DNA from: Algoriphagus sediminis
GTDB taxonomy: Bacteria > Bacteroidota > Bacteroidia > Cytophagales > Cyclobacteriaceae
Reading direction: 5' to 3'
DNA length: 64,000 nucleotides
NCBI RefSeq assembly: GCF_030403435.1
Contig: NZ_JAUEPH010000005.1
Coordinates: forward strand, 62,001-126,000
Shown here: positions 15,310-24,382 of the stretch, in pieces
Position numbering within the stretch: position 1 is the first letter of the stretch
How the letters are laid out: each line of letters begins with the position of its first letter
Position numbers and translations under genes: made by a program
The notes under the pieces: model-generated
What the model was told of the DNA's origin: nothing
Seen by the model: only the letters and a program-made list of their open reading frames with translations
Database searches by the model: none

Positions 15310-18009
15310 TTATCTGAATTGTTGACCAATAGTAAAGTGGAACTGAGATCCGCTTCGTCTAATAGCTCCTGGGATGGCATCAAAGCCATAACCCCAATCC
15401 ACACCAAGTAGTCCGAAGGCCGGCATAAATATTCTTGCACCTACACCAGCAGATTTTTTCAGATCGTATGGATTAAAGTCTGCATATGAGCCCCAGTTAT
15501 TTCCAGCTTCCGCAAAACCAAGTACGAAAATTGTTGCCGATGGGTTAGGGGATACGAGGTAACGAACTTCCATCACATATTTGTTATACACTACCCCTCC
15601 AAAAGGATCAGGATTTGCGGTTCCTCTGGTGTCTCTACCAGGAGTGATGGACTGGTTTTCATATCCTCGAAGACCAATAATCTCTTGCCCTAGAGCAAAG
15701 TTATTAAAGGTCATACCGTCTCCACCCATTACAAACCTCTCCAGGGGAATTAGACCAATTCTGTTTCCATATGATCCAAGGAAGCCCATGTGAGCTCTGG
15801 CGCTTGCCACTAATTTATTTGAACCAAAAAGAGGCGTGTAAATGGAAGCATCAAACATCCACTTGTGGTATTCCAGCCACTTGTACTTCTCCTCATCAGG
15901 TGATTCTCTATCGATATTTTGATTCAAGGAGGAATAAGGAGGAGTCAAAGTAGCTGAAAGGATAATATTAGATCCAAATCTCGGATATATTGGATTATCT
16001 ATGTTGTTTCTAGAAACAGTTGTGTTAAAGGCAATACTGTTTGATACTCCTGTTGGATAGCTCAGACCGAAAGAGGTACCAAACTGATCAAATTCGTAAA
16101 CCTGGAACTGAAGAGAGTTACTGATGCTGAAGTAATCATCAGGCCATGTTACCCTTTTGGCCAGGCCTATGGTTGCCCCGGTAATTTTAAAGAAGCCTAT
16201 TTCGTTTCCAAAATTATCCTGATTGAAGAAGTCTACCTGTCTTTGGACAGAGTGGTTAAAGCTAAAGCTCAATGCATTCGGCTTTCTACCTCCAAACCAT
16301 GGTTCAGTAAGTGAAATTGAATAATTCTGGAAAGAACGGCCATTAGCCTGTACTCTTAATGAAAGCCTCTGACCATCTCCTACAGGAAGTGGATCCCACT
16401 TGTCAAAGTTTCCAATGTTTTTCAAAGAGAAATTATTGAAGGTCAATCCAACCGTTCCTACAAAGCCGAAGAATCCTCCCCAACCACCAGATAGTTCGAT
16501 TTGGTCATTAGGTCTTTCCTGAAGCTTAAAAGTGATATCTACAGTGGCTGCCTCAAAATTAGGCCTTAGATCCGGCTCAATATTTTCAGGGTCAAAGTAT
16601 CCAAGCTGGGAAAGTTCCCGAATAGTTCTAACCAAAAGGCTCCTATTGAACTTTTGTCCAGGTAAGATTCGAATTTCTCGCATGACCACATGGTCTGAAG
16701 TTCTCTCATTACCCTGGATATTCACACTATTCACAGTGACCTGAGGCCCCTCGAAAATTCTCATCTCCAAGTCAATGGAATCCTGAAACACATTCACCTC
16801 CACTGGATCGATGCTAAAGAACAGGTAGCCATCATCCTGATAAAGGGATGAAACATCATCACCTTTTTGAGGATCGTAATTCAGTCTTTTATCTAGTTTT
16901 TCACGATTATATACGTCACCCTTCTGAATCCCAAGTTTAGCAAGTAGTACTTGGTCTGGGTGAATGTAATTTCCGCGGAAAGTGATATTTCTGTAGTAGT
17001 ACTTTTTACCTTCTTCTACTTCAAGATCAATATTGATTTTGTCTTTAGAAAAATCATAAACTGAATCTTCTACGATTTCCGCGTCCCGGAATCCTTGAGA
17101 GTTGTAGTATCCAATGACATTATCCTTGTCTGCTCTGTACTCCTTTGGAATGAATTTGGACCCATTGAAGAAATTTAGCTTTAAGGTTTTATTGATGTAG
17201 CTTTTGGCATCTTGAGTAGAAGCTGAGTCGGTGTGCAATAGCGCATTTGCATAATCCTTTGCAGAAGCATCAGTAGCCCTAGAGAAAAGGTCCTTAAAAA
17301 TATGCACACGTGCATGTTCTTTCGTTTTCTTCAGTTTGCCTTTCACCTTGTTGTCGGTAACTTCATCATTACCATAGACTTTGATTTCGTTGATTTTAAC
17401 TTTAGTCTGGGTATCAACAGCAAATCGAAGTTTGACACTATTAGGTAGCAAAGTGTCTCGCTCTTGAATGACTTTTACTTCTGTATTCAGGAAGCCTTTG
17501 TCCACATAATATTTCTCTATGTTTCTTTTGGCATTGTTAAGCACATCGTCACGAACTACTCGTCCACGTATATTGATTTTATCCCGTAGTTCACTTTCCT
17601 GAGTTTTATTCACTCCGGTAAATTCAACGCGTGAAAATCGCGGACGCTCAGTAAGGTCCAAAAGAAGATAGATGTCATCTCCTTCTATTTTGGTCACCAA
17701 GATTTTCACATCGCCAATGATGCCCTGGCTCCAAAGTTTTTTTAGTGCGTTTGAAATCTCATCTCCAGGAACTTCTATCTGGTCATCTACCTTCAGGCCT
17801 GAAAGAGAAATAATTGCGATTTCATCCAGGGTGGTAAGACCAACGGCTTTAATTTCCGCAATTCGGTAAGTCTCCGGTTTGGAGTAATTTAACTCCAATA
17901 TATCTACTGGTTTGTTCGAGGCATACCGACTCTGGCCCAGACGAATCTGAGACATTGCCATATTGGCCCAAACTAAACATATTAAAAACAGTAAACTTTT
18001 TTTCATCAA
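15310..18009 (-). CDS. bamA: Outer-membrane protein assembly factor BamA
   Basis: BamA folds and inserts beta-barrel proteins into the outer membrane. The 899-residue protein has a signal peptide (about 1-20), a chain of POTRA domains (about 50-490) and a C-terminal Omp85 barrel (about 500-899). Recognisable barrel segments include PNALSFSFNHSVQR and the lid-loop region FVMGGDGM/LRGYENQSI (RGY variant of VRGF). The last residues are FHFTIGQQFR: an extra Arg follows the usual terminal Phe of the barrel signal. It lies 4 bases after uppS and directly before two ompH genes, a logical chaperone-insertase operon. Confidence 0.96.
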   Translation of the reverse strand: MMKKSLLFLICLVWANMAMSQIRLGQSRYASNKPVDILELNYSKPETYRIAEIKAVGLTTLDEIAIISLSGLKVDDQIEVPGDEISNALKKLWSQGIIGDVKILVTKIEGDDIYLLLDLTERPRFSRVEFTGVNKTQESELRDKINIRGRVVRDDVLNNAKRNIEKYYVDKGFLNTEVKVIQERDTLLPNSVKLRFAVDTQTKVKINEIKVYGNDEVTDNKVKGKLKKTKEHARVHIFKDLFSRATDASAKDYANALLHTDSASTQDAKSYINKTLKLNFFNGSKFIPKEYRADKDNVIGYYNSQGFRDAEIVEDSVYDFSKDKINIDLEVEEGKKYYYRNITFRGNYIHPDQVLLAKLGIQKGDVYNREKLDKRLNYDPQKGDDVSSLYQDDGYLFFSIDPVEVNVFQDSIDLEMRIFEGPQVTVNSVNIQGNERTSDHVVMREIRILPGQKFNRSLLVRTIRELSQLGYFDPENIEPDLRPNFEAATVDITFKLQERPNDQIELSGGWGGFFGFVGTVGLTFNNFSLKNIGNFDKWDPLPVGDGQRLSLRVQANGRSFQNYSISLTEPWFGGRKPNALSFSFNHSVQRQVDFFNQDNFGNEIGFFKITGATIGLAKRVTWPDDYFSISNSLQFQVYEFDQFGTSFGLSYPTGVSNSIAFNTTVSRNNIDNPIYPRFGSNIILSATLTPPYSSLNQNIDRESPDEEKYKWLEYHKWMFDASIYTPLFGSNKLVASARAHMGFLGSYGNRIGLIPLERFVMGGDGMTFNNFALGQEIIGLRGYENQSITPGRDTRGTANPDPFGGVVYNKYVMEVRYLVSPNPSATIFVLGFAEAGNNWGSYADFNPYDLKKSAGVGARIFMPAFGLLGVDWGYGFDAIPGAIRRSGSQFHFTIGQQFR

Positions 18010-18013
18010 TACC

Positions 18014-18751
18014 TTAAGGTTTAACTTGCTCCCCTGTCATTCCAAACCGCCTTTCTCTCCGCTGATAATCCAATATAGCTTCGATCAGGTGTTCCCGTCT
18101 AAAGTCTGGCCAAAGCACTGGAGTAAAATGTAACTCCGTGTAAGCCAGTTGCCATAAGAGAAAATTACTTATGCGAAATTCACCACTCGTTCTGATCATA
18201 AGTTCAGGATCAGGAATGTCGGGTGTCTCCAAGTGATCATGGATCAACTCTTGAGTAACTTCGTCCACAGTAAGTTTCCCTTCTGAGATTTTTTGAGCAA
18301 TGCGTTTAAAGGTCTGTGTAAGCTCCCAACGACCACTATAACTTAGAGCTAAATTTAGAATCAGCCCATCGTTATTTTTGGTCATTTCCTTTGCCCATGC
18401 CAGTTTTTTCTGGACTGCATCCGGCATGCTGTCGATATCTCCCATAGCTGCAAAACGGATATTATCTTTCATCATCAATGGAACTTGTTTGGTGATAGTT
18501 TTCACTAATAGCTCCATCAGTCCATCTACCTCATCTTGAGGACGGGACCAGTTTTCAGTTGAAAATGAAAATAAGGTCAGATATTTTACACCTAAATCCT
18601 TTGCCCCTTCAATAGCATCCTTCACCGCCTGAACAGCATTTTTATGGCCGAAAATGCGCAAAGCGCCTTTTTGCTTGGCCCATCTGCCATTGCCATCCAT
18701 GATAATCGCGATATGTTTAGGGATGCGTGTAGGGTCTATTACTTCCTTCAT
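18014..18751 (-). CDS. uppS: Undecaprenyl-diphosphate synthase (cis-prenyltransferase)
   Basis: UppS makes the C55 lipid carrier for peptidoglycan and surface polysaccharides. The 245-residue protein has the usual length and all cis-prenyltransferase motifs: MDGNGRWAKQ with the catalytic Asp, SFSTENWSRP, SGEFRISNF and YTELHFTPVLWPDF. The ATG at 18751 begins MKEVIDPTRIPKH, family-typical. Within the conserved order nadK-DUF6089-uppS-bamA. Confidence 0.96.
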   Translation of the reverse strand: MKEVIDPTRIPKHIAIIMDGNGRWAKQKGALRIFGHKNAVQAVKDAIEGAKDLGVKYLTLFSFSTENWSRPQDEVDGLMELLVKTITKQVPLMMKDNIRFAAMGDIDSMPDAVQKKLAWAKEMTKNNDGLILNLALSYSGRWELTQTFKRIAQKISEGKLTVDEVTQELIHDHLETPDIPDPELMIRTSGEFRISNFLLWQLAYTELHFTPVLWPDFRREHLIEAILDYQRRERRFGMTGEQVKP

Positions 18752-18836
18752 ACTAGATAGTATCCGAACAGCTCACTTTTTTGCAGCTACAAAAATGCCA
18801 TTTCTTTTCCAATTATTCAGACGATGTGCCAAATAA

Positions 18837-19586
18837 TTAATAGGCGTAGCACTTGGTGCTTGCGATAGTGTAACTTATCATGAGGCCGGTGAAGTAATAC
18901 CAATCCTTATCATTAGGATTGCCAAAATTAATGCCGTAGGGTTCTCCAGGAGCATTCGGGTCCTGAAACCGTGGGACTACGGGTTCTTGAGTGTCTATTT
19001 TGTCTAAATAGTCTGTAAAGGTGGGTCGCATTCCCACTTCCAGGGCAAGTGTCCAACGGTCGTTTAAACGATATTTAACTCCTCCTCCAAAGGGAATTAC
19101 AAGTGTACTCAGATTATAATCCGTAGAAGGGTTAAAAGCATAAGTATTCCCTCGGCCTATTACGAAGGTGTATCCCAGACCAAAGAAGGCATAAGGAGAC
19201 CATCTGAATTCAGAATTATTCCTTAGATAGTCTAGAAAATTAAACTCCATCACTGCACTGATTTCAACTATTCCAGCGCGGAACCTACCATCTCTTACTT
19301 CAGCCAATCTGTCTATTGGCTTTATACTATCTGCTCCATTTAATCTTGCCAGATTAATACCAGCTCGAAGTGACCATACATTGTCAAAATTTCTCTTGCC
19401 AAACAACGTTCCTTGAAGTCCTAATTGACCTGGATCAATTCGACGAATAATATCTCCAGAATAGGCAGCCACTCCAGCTCCAGCACCCACCTCATATTTT
19501 TGCGCTAGTAGAGAATTTCCAAATAGGAAAAACACACTGCAAATGAGAATTAAGTGTTTGAAAATCTGAAAATTGACTTTTTTCAA
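18837..19586 (-). CDS. DUF6089-type outer-membrane beta-barrel protein
   Basis: A small secreted protein whose mature part alternates hydrophobic residues as in an 8-stranded outer-membrane barrel (YEVGAGAGVAAYSGDI, FGLGYTFVIGRG, VIPFGGGVKYRLNDRWTLALEVGMR). No ATG precedes the signal peptide. I choose TTG 19586, giving 249 residues with a compact signal (KKVNFQIFKHLILI, ending LLAQ). A TTG at 19610 is the alternative. The gene always tends to sit between nadK and uppS-bamA in this phylum, which suggests envelope biogenesis, but no biochemical role is known to me. Confidence 0.75.
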   Translation of the reverse strand: MKKVNFQIFKHLILICSVFFLFGNSLLAQKYEVGAGAGVAAYSGDIIRRIDPGQLGLQGTLFGKRNFDNVWSLRAGINLARLNGADSIKPIDRLAEVRDGRFRAGIVEISAVMEFNFLDYLRNNSEFRWSPYAFFGLGYTFVIGRGNTYAFNPSTDYNLSTLVIPFGGGVKYRLNDRWTLALEVGMRPTFTDYLDKIDTQEPVVPRFQDPNAPGEPYGINFGNPNDKDWYYFTGLMISYTIASTKCYAY

Positions 19587-19690
19587 GACGGTGCAAGTTA
19601 TGAAGTACAAAACGTATTAAAAACGGCCTTTAGTATCTGCTGGGTTAATTATTGTTAAGCTAAATTTAGTTCCAATTAGATTATTTGATG

Positions 19691-20566
19691 CTAATTTCTC
19701 ATATCGAAACCCCAATTTAATTTATGCCTCAAGGTATCAAAAAAATGATACTCTGGAAGCTTCACCAATTTAGCCGAAAAGTTCTCCTTTTTCACCTTCA
19801 ATTTTACTTTTGGGGAGATTGAAGTAGATCGAGAATCAAGTGAAATCAAAAACTTTTTTGATCTCCCCTCAATCTCAAAGCTTATTTCGCTCTCATCTGA
19901 TACAATTATGGGGCGTACATTTAAATTATGAGGACTTACCGGTGTAATGACAAAATTCTTTGCCTCAGGTGAGATTAATGGCCCGCCGCAACTGAGAGAA
20001 TAGCCTGTGGATCCAGTAGGAGTGGATACGATTAGACCATCGGCCCAATAGCTATTTAAATAAGTGCCGTCAATAAAAGTATGGACAGTAATCATGGAAG
20101 AGGTGTCTCTTTTATGAATGGTAAATTCATTCAGGCCAAAGTTCAAACCATCAAATAAGACCTCTTCTGATTCCAGTGAAATGAGACTTCTGGACTCGAT
20201 TTGAAAATCTCTTTCTACGAGGAATTTAACAGCTTTTGAAATCTCTTCTGTGGCCACGGTAGCTAAAAAACCCAGCCTCCCTGTATTTATCCCTAACATC
20301 GGAATCTCAAGATTTCCAACCTCACAAAGAGAGTCAAGCATGGTCCCATCTCCGCCTATTGATATCAGAAAATCCATATCAGAAAGGGATTGTTCCTCAT
20401 TTAAAACCTTAACAGGTAACTGTTCAGTACCGATTTTTCTCAGTTCTTTTTTTAGCCTTTCTGTCAAAAAAATTTCTACAGAATGACTGGCTAGCTGAGT
20501 AACAAGGAATTCAATGTGCGCAAATTGACTGACCTTTAATTTCAGGCCGTGCAGGACCACTTTCAT
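19691..20566 (-). CDS. nadK: NAD kinase
   Basis: NadK phosphorylates NAD to NADP using ATP or polyphosphate. The 291-residue protein contains the GGDGTML motif (residues 71-77; Asp73 catalytic), GINTGRLGFLA, an NE-like segment LNEFTIHKR and the DGLIVSTPTGSTGYSLS loop. It begins 3 bases after the CBS-domain gene, so the two are likely one transcript. Confidence 0.95.
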   Translation of the reverse strand: MKVVLHGLKLKVSQFAHIEFLVTQLASHSVEIFLTERLKKELRKIGTEQLPVKVLNEEQSLSDMDFLISIGGDGTMLDSLCEVGNLEIPMLGINTGRLGFLATVATEEISKAVKFLVERDFQIESRSLISLESEEVLFDGLNFGLNEFTIHKRDTSSMITVHTFIDGTYLNSYWADGLIVSTPTGSTGYSLSCGGPLISPEAKNFVITPVSPHNLNVRPIIVSDESEISFEIEGRSKKFLISLDSRSTSISPKVKLKVKKENFSAKLVKLPEYHFFDTLRHKLNWGFDMRN

Positions 20567-20569
20567 GGT

Positions 20570-21235
20570 TTAAATATCTAAAAATCTCAAAAGGTTTCCG
20601 ATTCGATCTTCTTCGCTGCTAATTCCTGCCTCTTCCTCAAAATGATCAATAATCTTGTAACCAAATCGCTCCAGAGTAGCTTTGATATGTCTTAATTCAG
20701 GTTGGTCTATTTTTAGGGTAAGCTTGATTTTGGAAGAGTCCAGAGGATCACTACTAATTATCGAACTTAAAATTTTTCCATTTTCGGTTTCTACTAACCT
20801 GGCTATTTCTGACAGACTATAATCTGTCATTTCCATTGATAGAACCAATACACTTCCTGTTGCCTGAATAGATAAACTTTCTGCAAAAGCCGTCAGGGAA
20901 TCCTCGATGGTAACCACACCCTGATAAATATCTTCCCTATTTAGAATAGCCACTGCATTAAACCCATTTTCTGCACCGGCTTTTAAAATCTCATAAACAT
21001 GCTGATCCCCATAAACCTTGCAGTCTAAACCATCCAGTTCAATTTCTGCAATGGTTAAGCCTAAATCGTTTAGGTCAAGGATGACTTCATCTCTGACAAA
21101 GCCAAGGAATTTGCCTTGATCCACTACGGGCAGTACGGCTGTCCTAATCTCCTCCATCCAAGCCAATGCAAGGCTAACCTTATCGCTCAATTTGAGCGGC
21201 GGGATAAAATCTGTTATGAACTCGGATGCTTGCAT
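20570..21235 (-). CDS. CBS-domain protein
   Basis: A 221-residue soluble protein with a pair of CBS domains (about 1-120; MQASEFITDF start, TAVLPVVDQGKFLGFV, YQGVVTIEDSL), modules that bind adenine nucleotides. The C-terminal half (about 130-215) looks like an ACT-like alpha/beta region (VLVLSMEMTDYSLSEIARLVE). It is first in the conserved CBS-nadK-DUF6089-uppS-bamA run. Sensing nucleotide or NAD status next to NAD kinase is plausible but not shown. Confidence 0.82.
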   Translation of the reverse strand: MQASEFITDFIPPLKLSDKVSLALAWMEEIRTAVLPVVDQGKFLGFVRDEVILDLNDLGLTIAEIELDGLDCKVYGDQHVYEILKAGAENGFNAVAILNREDIYQGVVTIEDSLTAFAESLSIQATGSVLVLSMEMTDYSLSEIARLVETENGKILSSIISSDPLDSSKIKLTLKIDQPELRHIKATLERFGYKIIDHFEEEAGISSEEDRIGNLLRFLDI

Positions 21236-21301
21236 TGTGAAATATAAATAATATCAGTTCTGAATAAAACGCTTTGGACCTTTAACTTGTTCCAGATTGA
21301 C

Positions 21302-22513
21302 TTAACTCCCTATTCCATTCGTCAAGTAATTGACTATAATTCCAAGCAAAATACCCCCAGAAATAATCATCGGGGACGATATCTTCGTGAATTGGAGAAG
21401 AATATAGGTCCCCAATATCATAAAGATATTTATGAAATTTGCTTCTAGAGGTTCGAACAGCAAATAAGCTGCCGCAATTAACATTCCACATGAAGTAGCA
21501 TTAATTCCTTCCAAAGCTGCACGAACGGGTCGATAGGTTTTCAACTGGTCCCAAAATCGAATGACAAAGAAAATAAGGAATATCCCAGGCAAGAAAATCC
21601 CTGCTGCGGATACCATACCGCCAAGCATAAAACCACCTGGTCCAAATTCCCTTAATGAAAGGGCGCCAACATAAGAAGAAATACTAAATGTGGGACCAGG
21701 GATACCCTGAGAAATGGCATAACCGGTAAGAAATTCCTCCGAGGATAAAAATTGCTTAAAATCTACAAACTCGGTATATAGATAAGGAACCAAAACTTGG
21801 CCTCCACCGAAGATCAAACTCCCGTTACGATAAAAATTTTCAAAAAGTAAAATCGAAGGGTCTTTGGTAAAGGCACCAAGGAGAGCTGCCCCTAGCAATA
21901 CTCCACCCCATAGGTAAAAATTAGCCCACTTAATCTTCAAGGGCTCATCCCGTTCCATTTTTGGTTGATTCTTGTATTTGATGGAAGTGCTTAATCCACC
22001 TAAAATGAGCAGAATTGGGAATACATATGGAGAGCTATAGAAAAACGAAACAAAGGCCGAAATCAAAACCAATATCCCTGCTTCAGTCGTTTGGACCAGT
22101 TTACTGATTGTCTTTTGCGCAGCAAAGATCACGAAGCCAATAGCCATGGGCTGAATAAACTGCGCGAAATTCAGTGCTCCAGGGGTGTTTTCCTGAAGAA
22201 AATCAATCAAAATCGCAGCAGTTGTCATTAGTAGACTGGCCGGTAGAATCCATACCAAAAGTGCCAAATAGGCCAGGTTAGGTCCGCCAACGCGAAAGGC
22301 AATGGCGCACACCAATTGTGTCGAGGAGGGTCCAGGGAGCATATTACAAAGGGCATTTAGTTCCCACAGTTCTTCCTCGCTGACATATTTTCGATGTTGA
22401 ACCATTCGTTCCAGAAGCATCGCCAGAAAGGCCTGAGGGCCTCCAAAAGCTGTGATGGCAAGAGCTAAAATGTCTTTGAGGAAAAGGTAATATCTGACCT
22501 TTTTGACGGACAT
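21302..22513 (-). CDS. chrA: ChrA-family chromate/anion transporter (two-domain)
   Basis: A 403-residue membrane protein of the long CHR family, made of two homologous halves. The first half has AFGGPQAFLAMLLERMV and NMLPGPSSTQL; the second has IFGGGQVLVPYL and GYAISQGIPGPTFSIS. These are the two FGG and PGP signatures of bidomain ChrA. Family members export chromate, with sulfate-related anions as possible substrates. It is 66 bases upstream of the CBS gene and 3 bases downstream of the oxygenase gene. No chrB-like regulator is nearby. Confidence 0.88.
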   Translation of the reverse strand: MSVKKVRYYLFLKDILALAITAFGGPQAFLAMLLERMVQHRKYVSEEELWELNALCNMLPGPSSTQLVCAIAFRVGGPNLAYLALLVWILPASLLMTTAAILIDFLQENTPGALNFAQFIQPMAIGFVIFAAQKTISKLVQTTEAGILVLISAFVSFFYSSPYVFPILLILGGLSTSIKYKNQPKMERDEPLKIKWANFYLWGGVLLGAALLGAFTKDPSILLFENFYRNGSLIFGGGQVLVPYLYTEFVDFKQFLSSEEFLTGYAISQGIPGPTFSISSYVGALSLREFGPGGFMLGGMVSAAGIFLPGIFLIFFVIRFWDQLKTYRPVRAALEGINATSCGMLIAAAYLLFEPLEANFINIFMILGTYILLQFTKISSPMIISGGILLGIIVNYLTNGIGS

Positions 22514-22516
22514 GAG

Positions 22517-23494
22517 TTAGGATTTCAAACCTAGTTCCCTCAATCTCTCATCTAAAAATCCTCCAGCGGTAATATCTGGAAATTGTTTTGGGTTATTTTC
22601 ATCTATGCAATTTTCAAGGCAAGTAAGATCCATCTCGGATCTTGGATGCATGAAAAAGGGAATAGAATATCTACTGCTATTCATTTTTTCCCGTGGAGGG
22701 TTTACTACCCGGTGAATGGTTGACTTCAATTTTTTATTCGTCAATCGCTCCAGCATATCTCCCACATTTACCACAATCTGATCGGGTAAAGCTGTAATGG
22801 GAATCCATTTTCCATCCTTTCGGAGAACCTGGAGCCCATCTGCGCTAGCACCCATCAGAAGTGTGATCAGATTAATATCTCCGTGCTCAGCTGCCCTAAC
22901 TGCATCAGAAGGAACTTCTTCTGGATTTTCAATTGGGAAATAGTGAATTTGACGAAGAATTGAATTCCCATATGCCACCTTATCCTCGAAGTAATCTTCT
23001 TCAAGTTCCAAATGCAAAGCTATCGCTCTAAGCATGGCCTTACCTGCCTTTTCAAGTGTCTGAAAAGCCCTAATGGAAGCACTTTTTAGCTCCACTACTT
23101 CAGAAGGCCATATATTCTCAGGGTATTCTTTCTTTACCGGATCCGAGTCTGGAACCATTTCCAATTCTTGACCTACATGATAAAATTCTTTTAAATCTCC
23201 GGTATTGCGACCCTTGGCGTGCTCTTTACCTTTGCCGGTGTAGCCGCGCTGGTAACCTATTTCCGGATGTTCATATTTGCTTTTTACCTCTTCCGGTAAG
23301 TTGAAAAATGACTTTATTGATGTATAAAGGCTTTTTTGAAGTTCATCGTCCAGGCCATGATTTTTAATGGCAACAAAACCGATATTTTGGTAAGCCTCTC
23401 CAAGTTTTTGCACAAAAGCTAATTTCTTTTCTTCATTTCCATGGGTGAAGTCGGCCAGATCCAGACTTGGAACTTCATCAAAAAGTATTTCCAT
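22517..23494 (-). CDS. 2-oxoglutarate/Fe(II)-dependent oxygenase, isopenicillin-N-synthase-like
   Basis: A 325-residue non-heme iron oxygenase with the DIOX_N domain (about 8-130; GFVAIKNHGLDDEL) and the 2OG-FeII_Oxy fold (about 170-290). The iron ligands are visible as His/Asp in EHGDINLITLL and His in STIHRVVNP, and the 2-oxoglutarate anchor Arg in SSRYSIPFF. Related bacterial proteins act on diverse small molecules, so substrate is unknown. It is coupled to chrA (3-base gap) but I see no functional link. Confidence 0.85.
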   Translation of the reverse strand: MEILFDEVPSLDLADFTHGNEEKKLAFVQKLGEAYQNIGFVAIKNHGLDDELQKSLYTSIKSFFNLPEEVKSKYEHPEIGYQRGYTGKGKEHAKGRNTGDLKEFYHVGQELEMVPDSDPVKKEYPENIWPSEVVELKSASIRAFQTLEKAGKAMLRAIALHLELEEDYFEDKVAYGNSILRQIHYFPIENPEEVPSDAVRAAEHGDINLITLLMGASADGLQVLRKDGKWIPITALPDQIVVNVGDMLERLTNKKLKSTIHRVVNPPREKMNSSRYSIPFFMHPRSEMDLTCLENCIDENNPKQFPDITAGGFLDERLRELGLKS

Positions 23495-23564
23495 AACTAA
23501 GGTTGGTGTGTTATTACTCGCTTTTCTCTAAAATTAAATATCTTTAAACTCATTTCATTCCAAT

Positions 23565-24344
23565 ATGAAAAAAATCCTTTGCTATTCCTCGTGTCTTGTT
23601 TTTCTCTTGATTTCCTGCTCTGAGGAAAAGAAAAAAATAAATGAAACTGTAATGGATGTACCCATTGTGGATTCTGTTTTGTCTGATGTGGAGGAGAAAA
23701 AACCTCAGGTTTCTTTTTTTCAATACGAGGATGCCCCTGAATATCCAGATGCGATCTTAGAGCTATTCACACCTTTGGGAAATCAGGTTTTTGCCCCTGG
23801 CAAAGTTCCATTCGAATTCAACATTAAAAATTATCCCTTCGAAGATTCGGATTCGAGGGATTTTAAGCTATTCAATATTTTAAATGGAGGTGATCCCGTA
23901 GGACATTATGCTCCCATATTCCAGCAGGAATTGGCAGAAGGCAGCTATAGACTGGTGGCTTACCTTGTTGATGAGGATGGTTTAGCATTAAAAAACTTTG
24001 GGAACTACGTGGATCGGGATTTCCAAGTTGGTGATTCCCGCCCTTTTCCATATTCTGCAGAGCCATATTTGGCATTGAATTATCCAAGAAACCTACAGCG
24101 ATATGAAGGCGGAGAGGATATAGTGGTTGACTTTTTGGTATTGGGAGGGGATATGAAGTTAGATGGATTGAATGTTAAAGTTGGGGTGGGGAATCTTACC
24201 TATGAGGTAGATCATATGTCTCCAATTATCATTTCTAATTTATCCCCAGGAGAATACAATCTTCAGGTAAGCCTGGAAAGAAAGTCTGGAAAAGCATTAG
24301 AAGGACCGTTCTCTCAAGTCAATAAGACCATAATTGTAGAATAA
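23565..24344 (+). CDS. Putative lipoprotein, unknown function
   Basis: A 259-residue protein with a lipoprotein signal (MKKILCYSSCLVFLLISC; lipobox Cys18). The mature part is acidic with beta-rich segments; APGKVPFEFNIKNYPF and a later SPIIISNLSPGEYNLQVSL look like Ig/CARDB-like sandwich strands, often found in surface proteins that bind ligands. No catalytic motif is seen. It probably ends up anchored in a membrane facing the periplasm or outside. The serS promoter element begins 6 bases after its stop. Confidence 0.7.
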   Translation: MKKILCYSSCLVFLLISCSEEKKKINETVMDVPIVDSVLSDVEEKKPQVSFFQYEDAPEYPDAILELFTPLGNQVFAPGKVPFEFNIKNYPFEDSDSRDFKLFNILNGGDPVGHYAPIFQQELAEGSYRLVAYLVDEDGLALKNFGNYVDRDFQVGDSRPFPYSAEPYLALNYPRNLQRYEGGEDIVVDFLVLGGDMKLDGLNVKVGVGNLTYEVDHMSPIIISNLSPGEYNLQVSLERKSGKALEGPFSQVNKTIIVE

Positions 24345-24350
24345 CCTTTT

Positions 24351-24358
24351 TATCTTTG
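24351..24358 (+). promoter_or_regulatory. serS promoter -7 element
   Basis: TATCTTTG matches TAnnTTTG exactly and lies 25 bases before the preferred ATG at 24383. The -33 TTG at 24334-24336 is closer than usual (14 bases). A TTG candidate start at 24356 falls inside this element, which argues against that start. Confidence 0.45.
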
Positions 24359-24382
24359 CGGCTTCATGATTTAATCAGTCGC

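Noticed and set aside
15308-15440. A 44-residue N-terminal extension of the first OmpH overlapping bamA
   Set aside because: It would place the signal peptide internally; ATG 15308 directly after the bamA stop gives a clean signal.
19608-19616. TACGTTTTG as a promoter for the DUF6089 gene
   Set aside because: One base longer than the consensus and without a -33 TTG.
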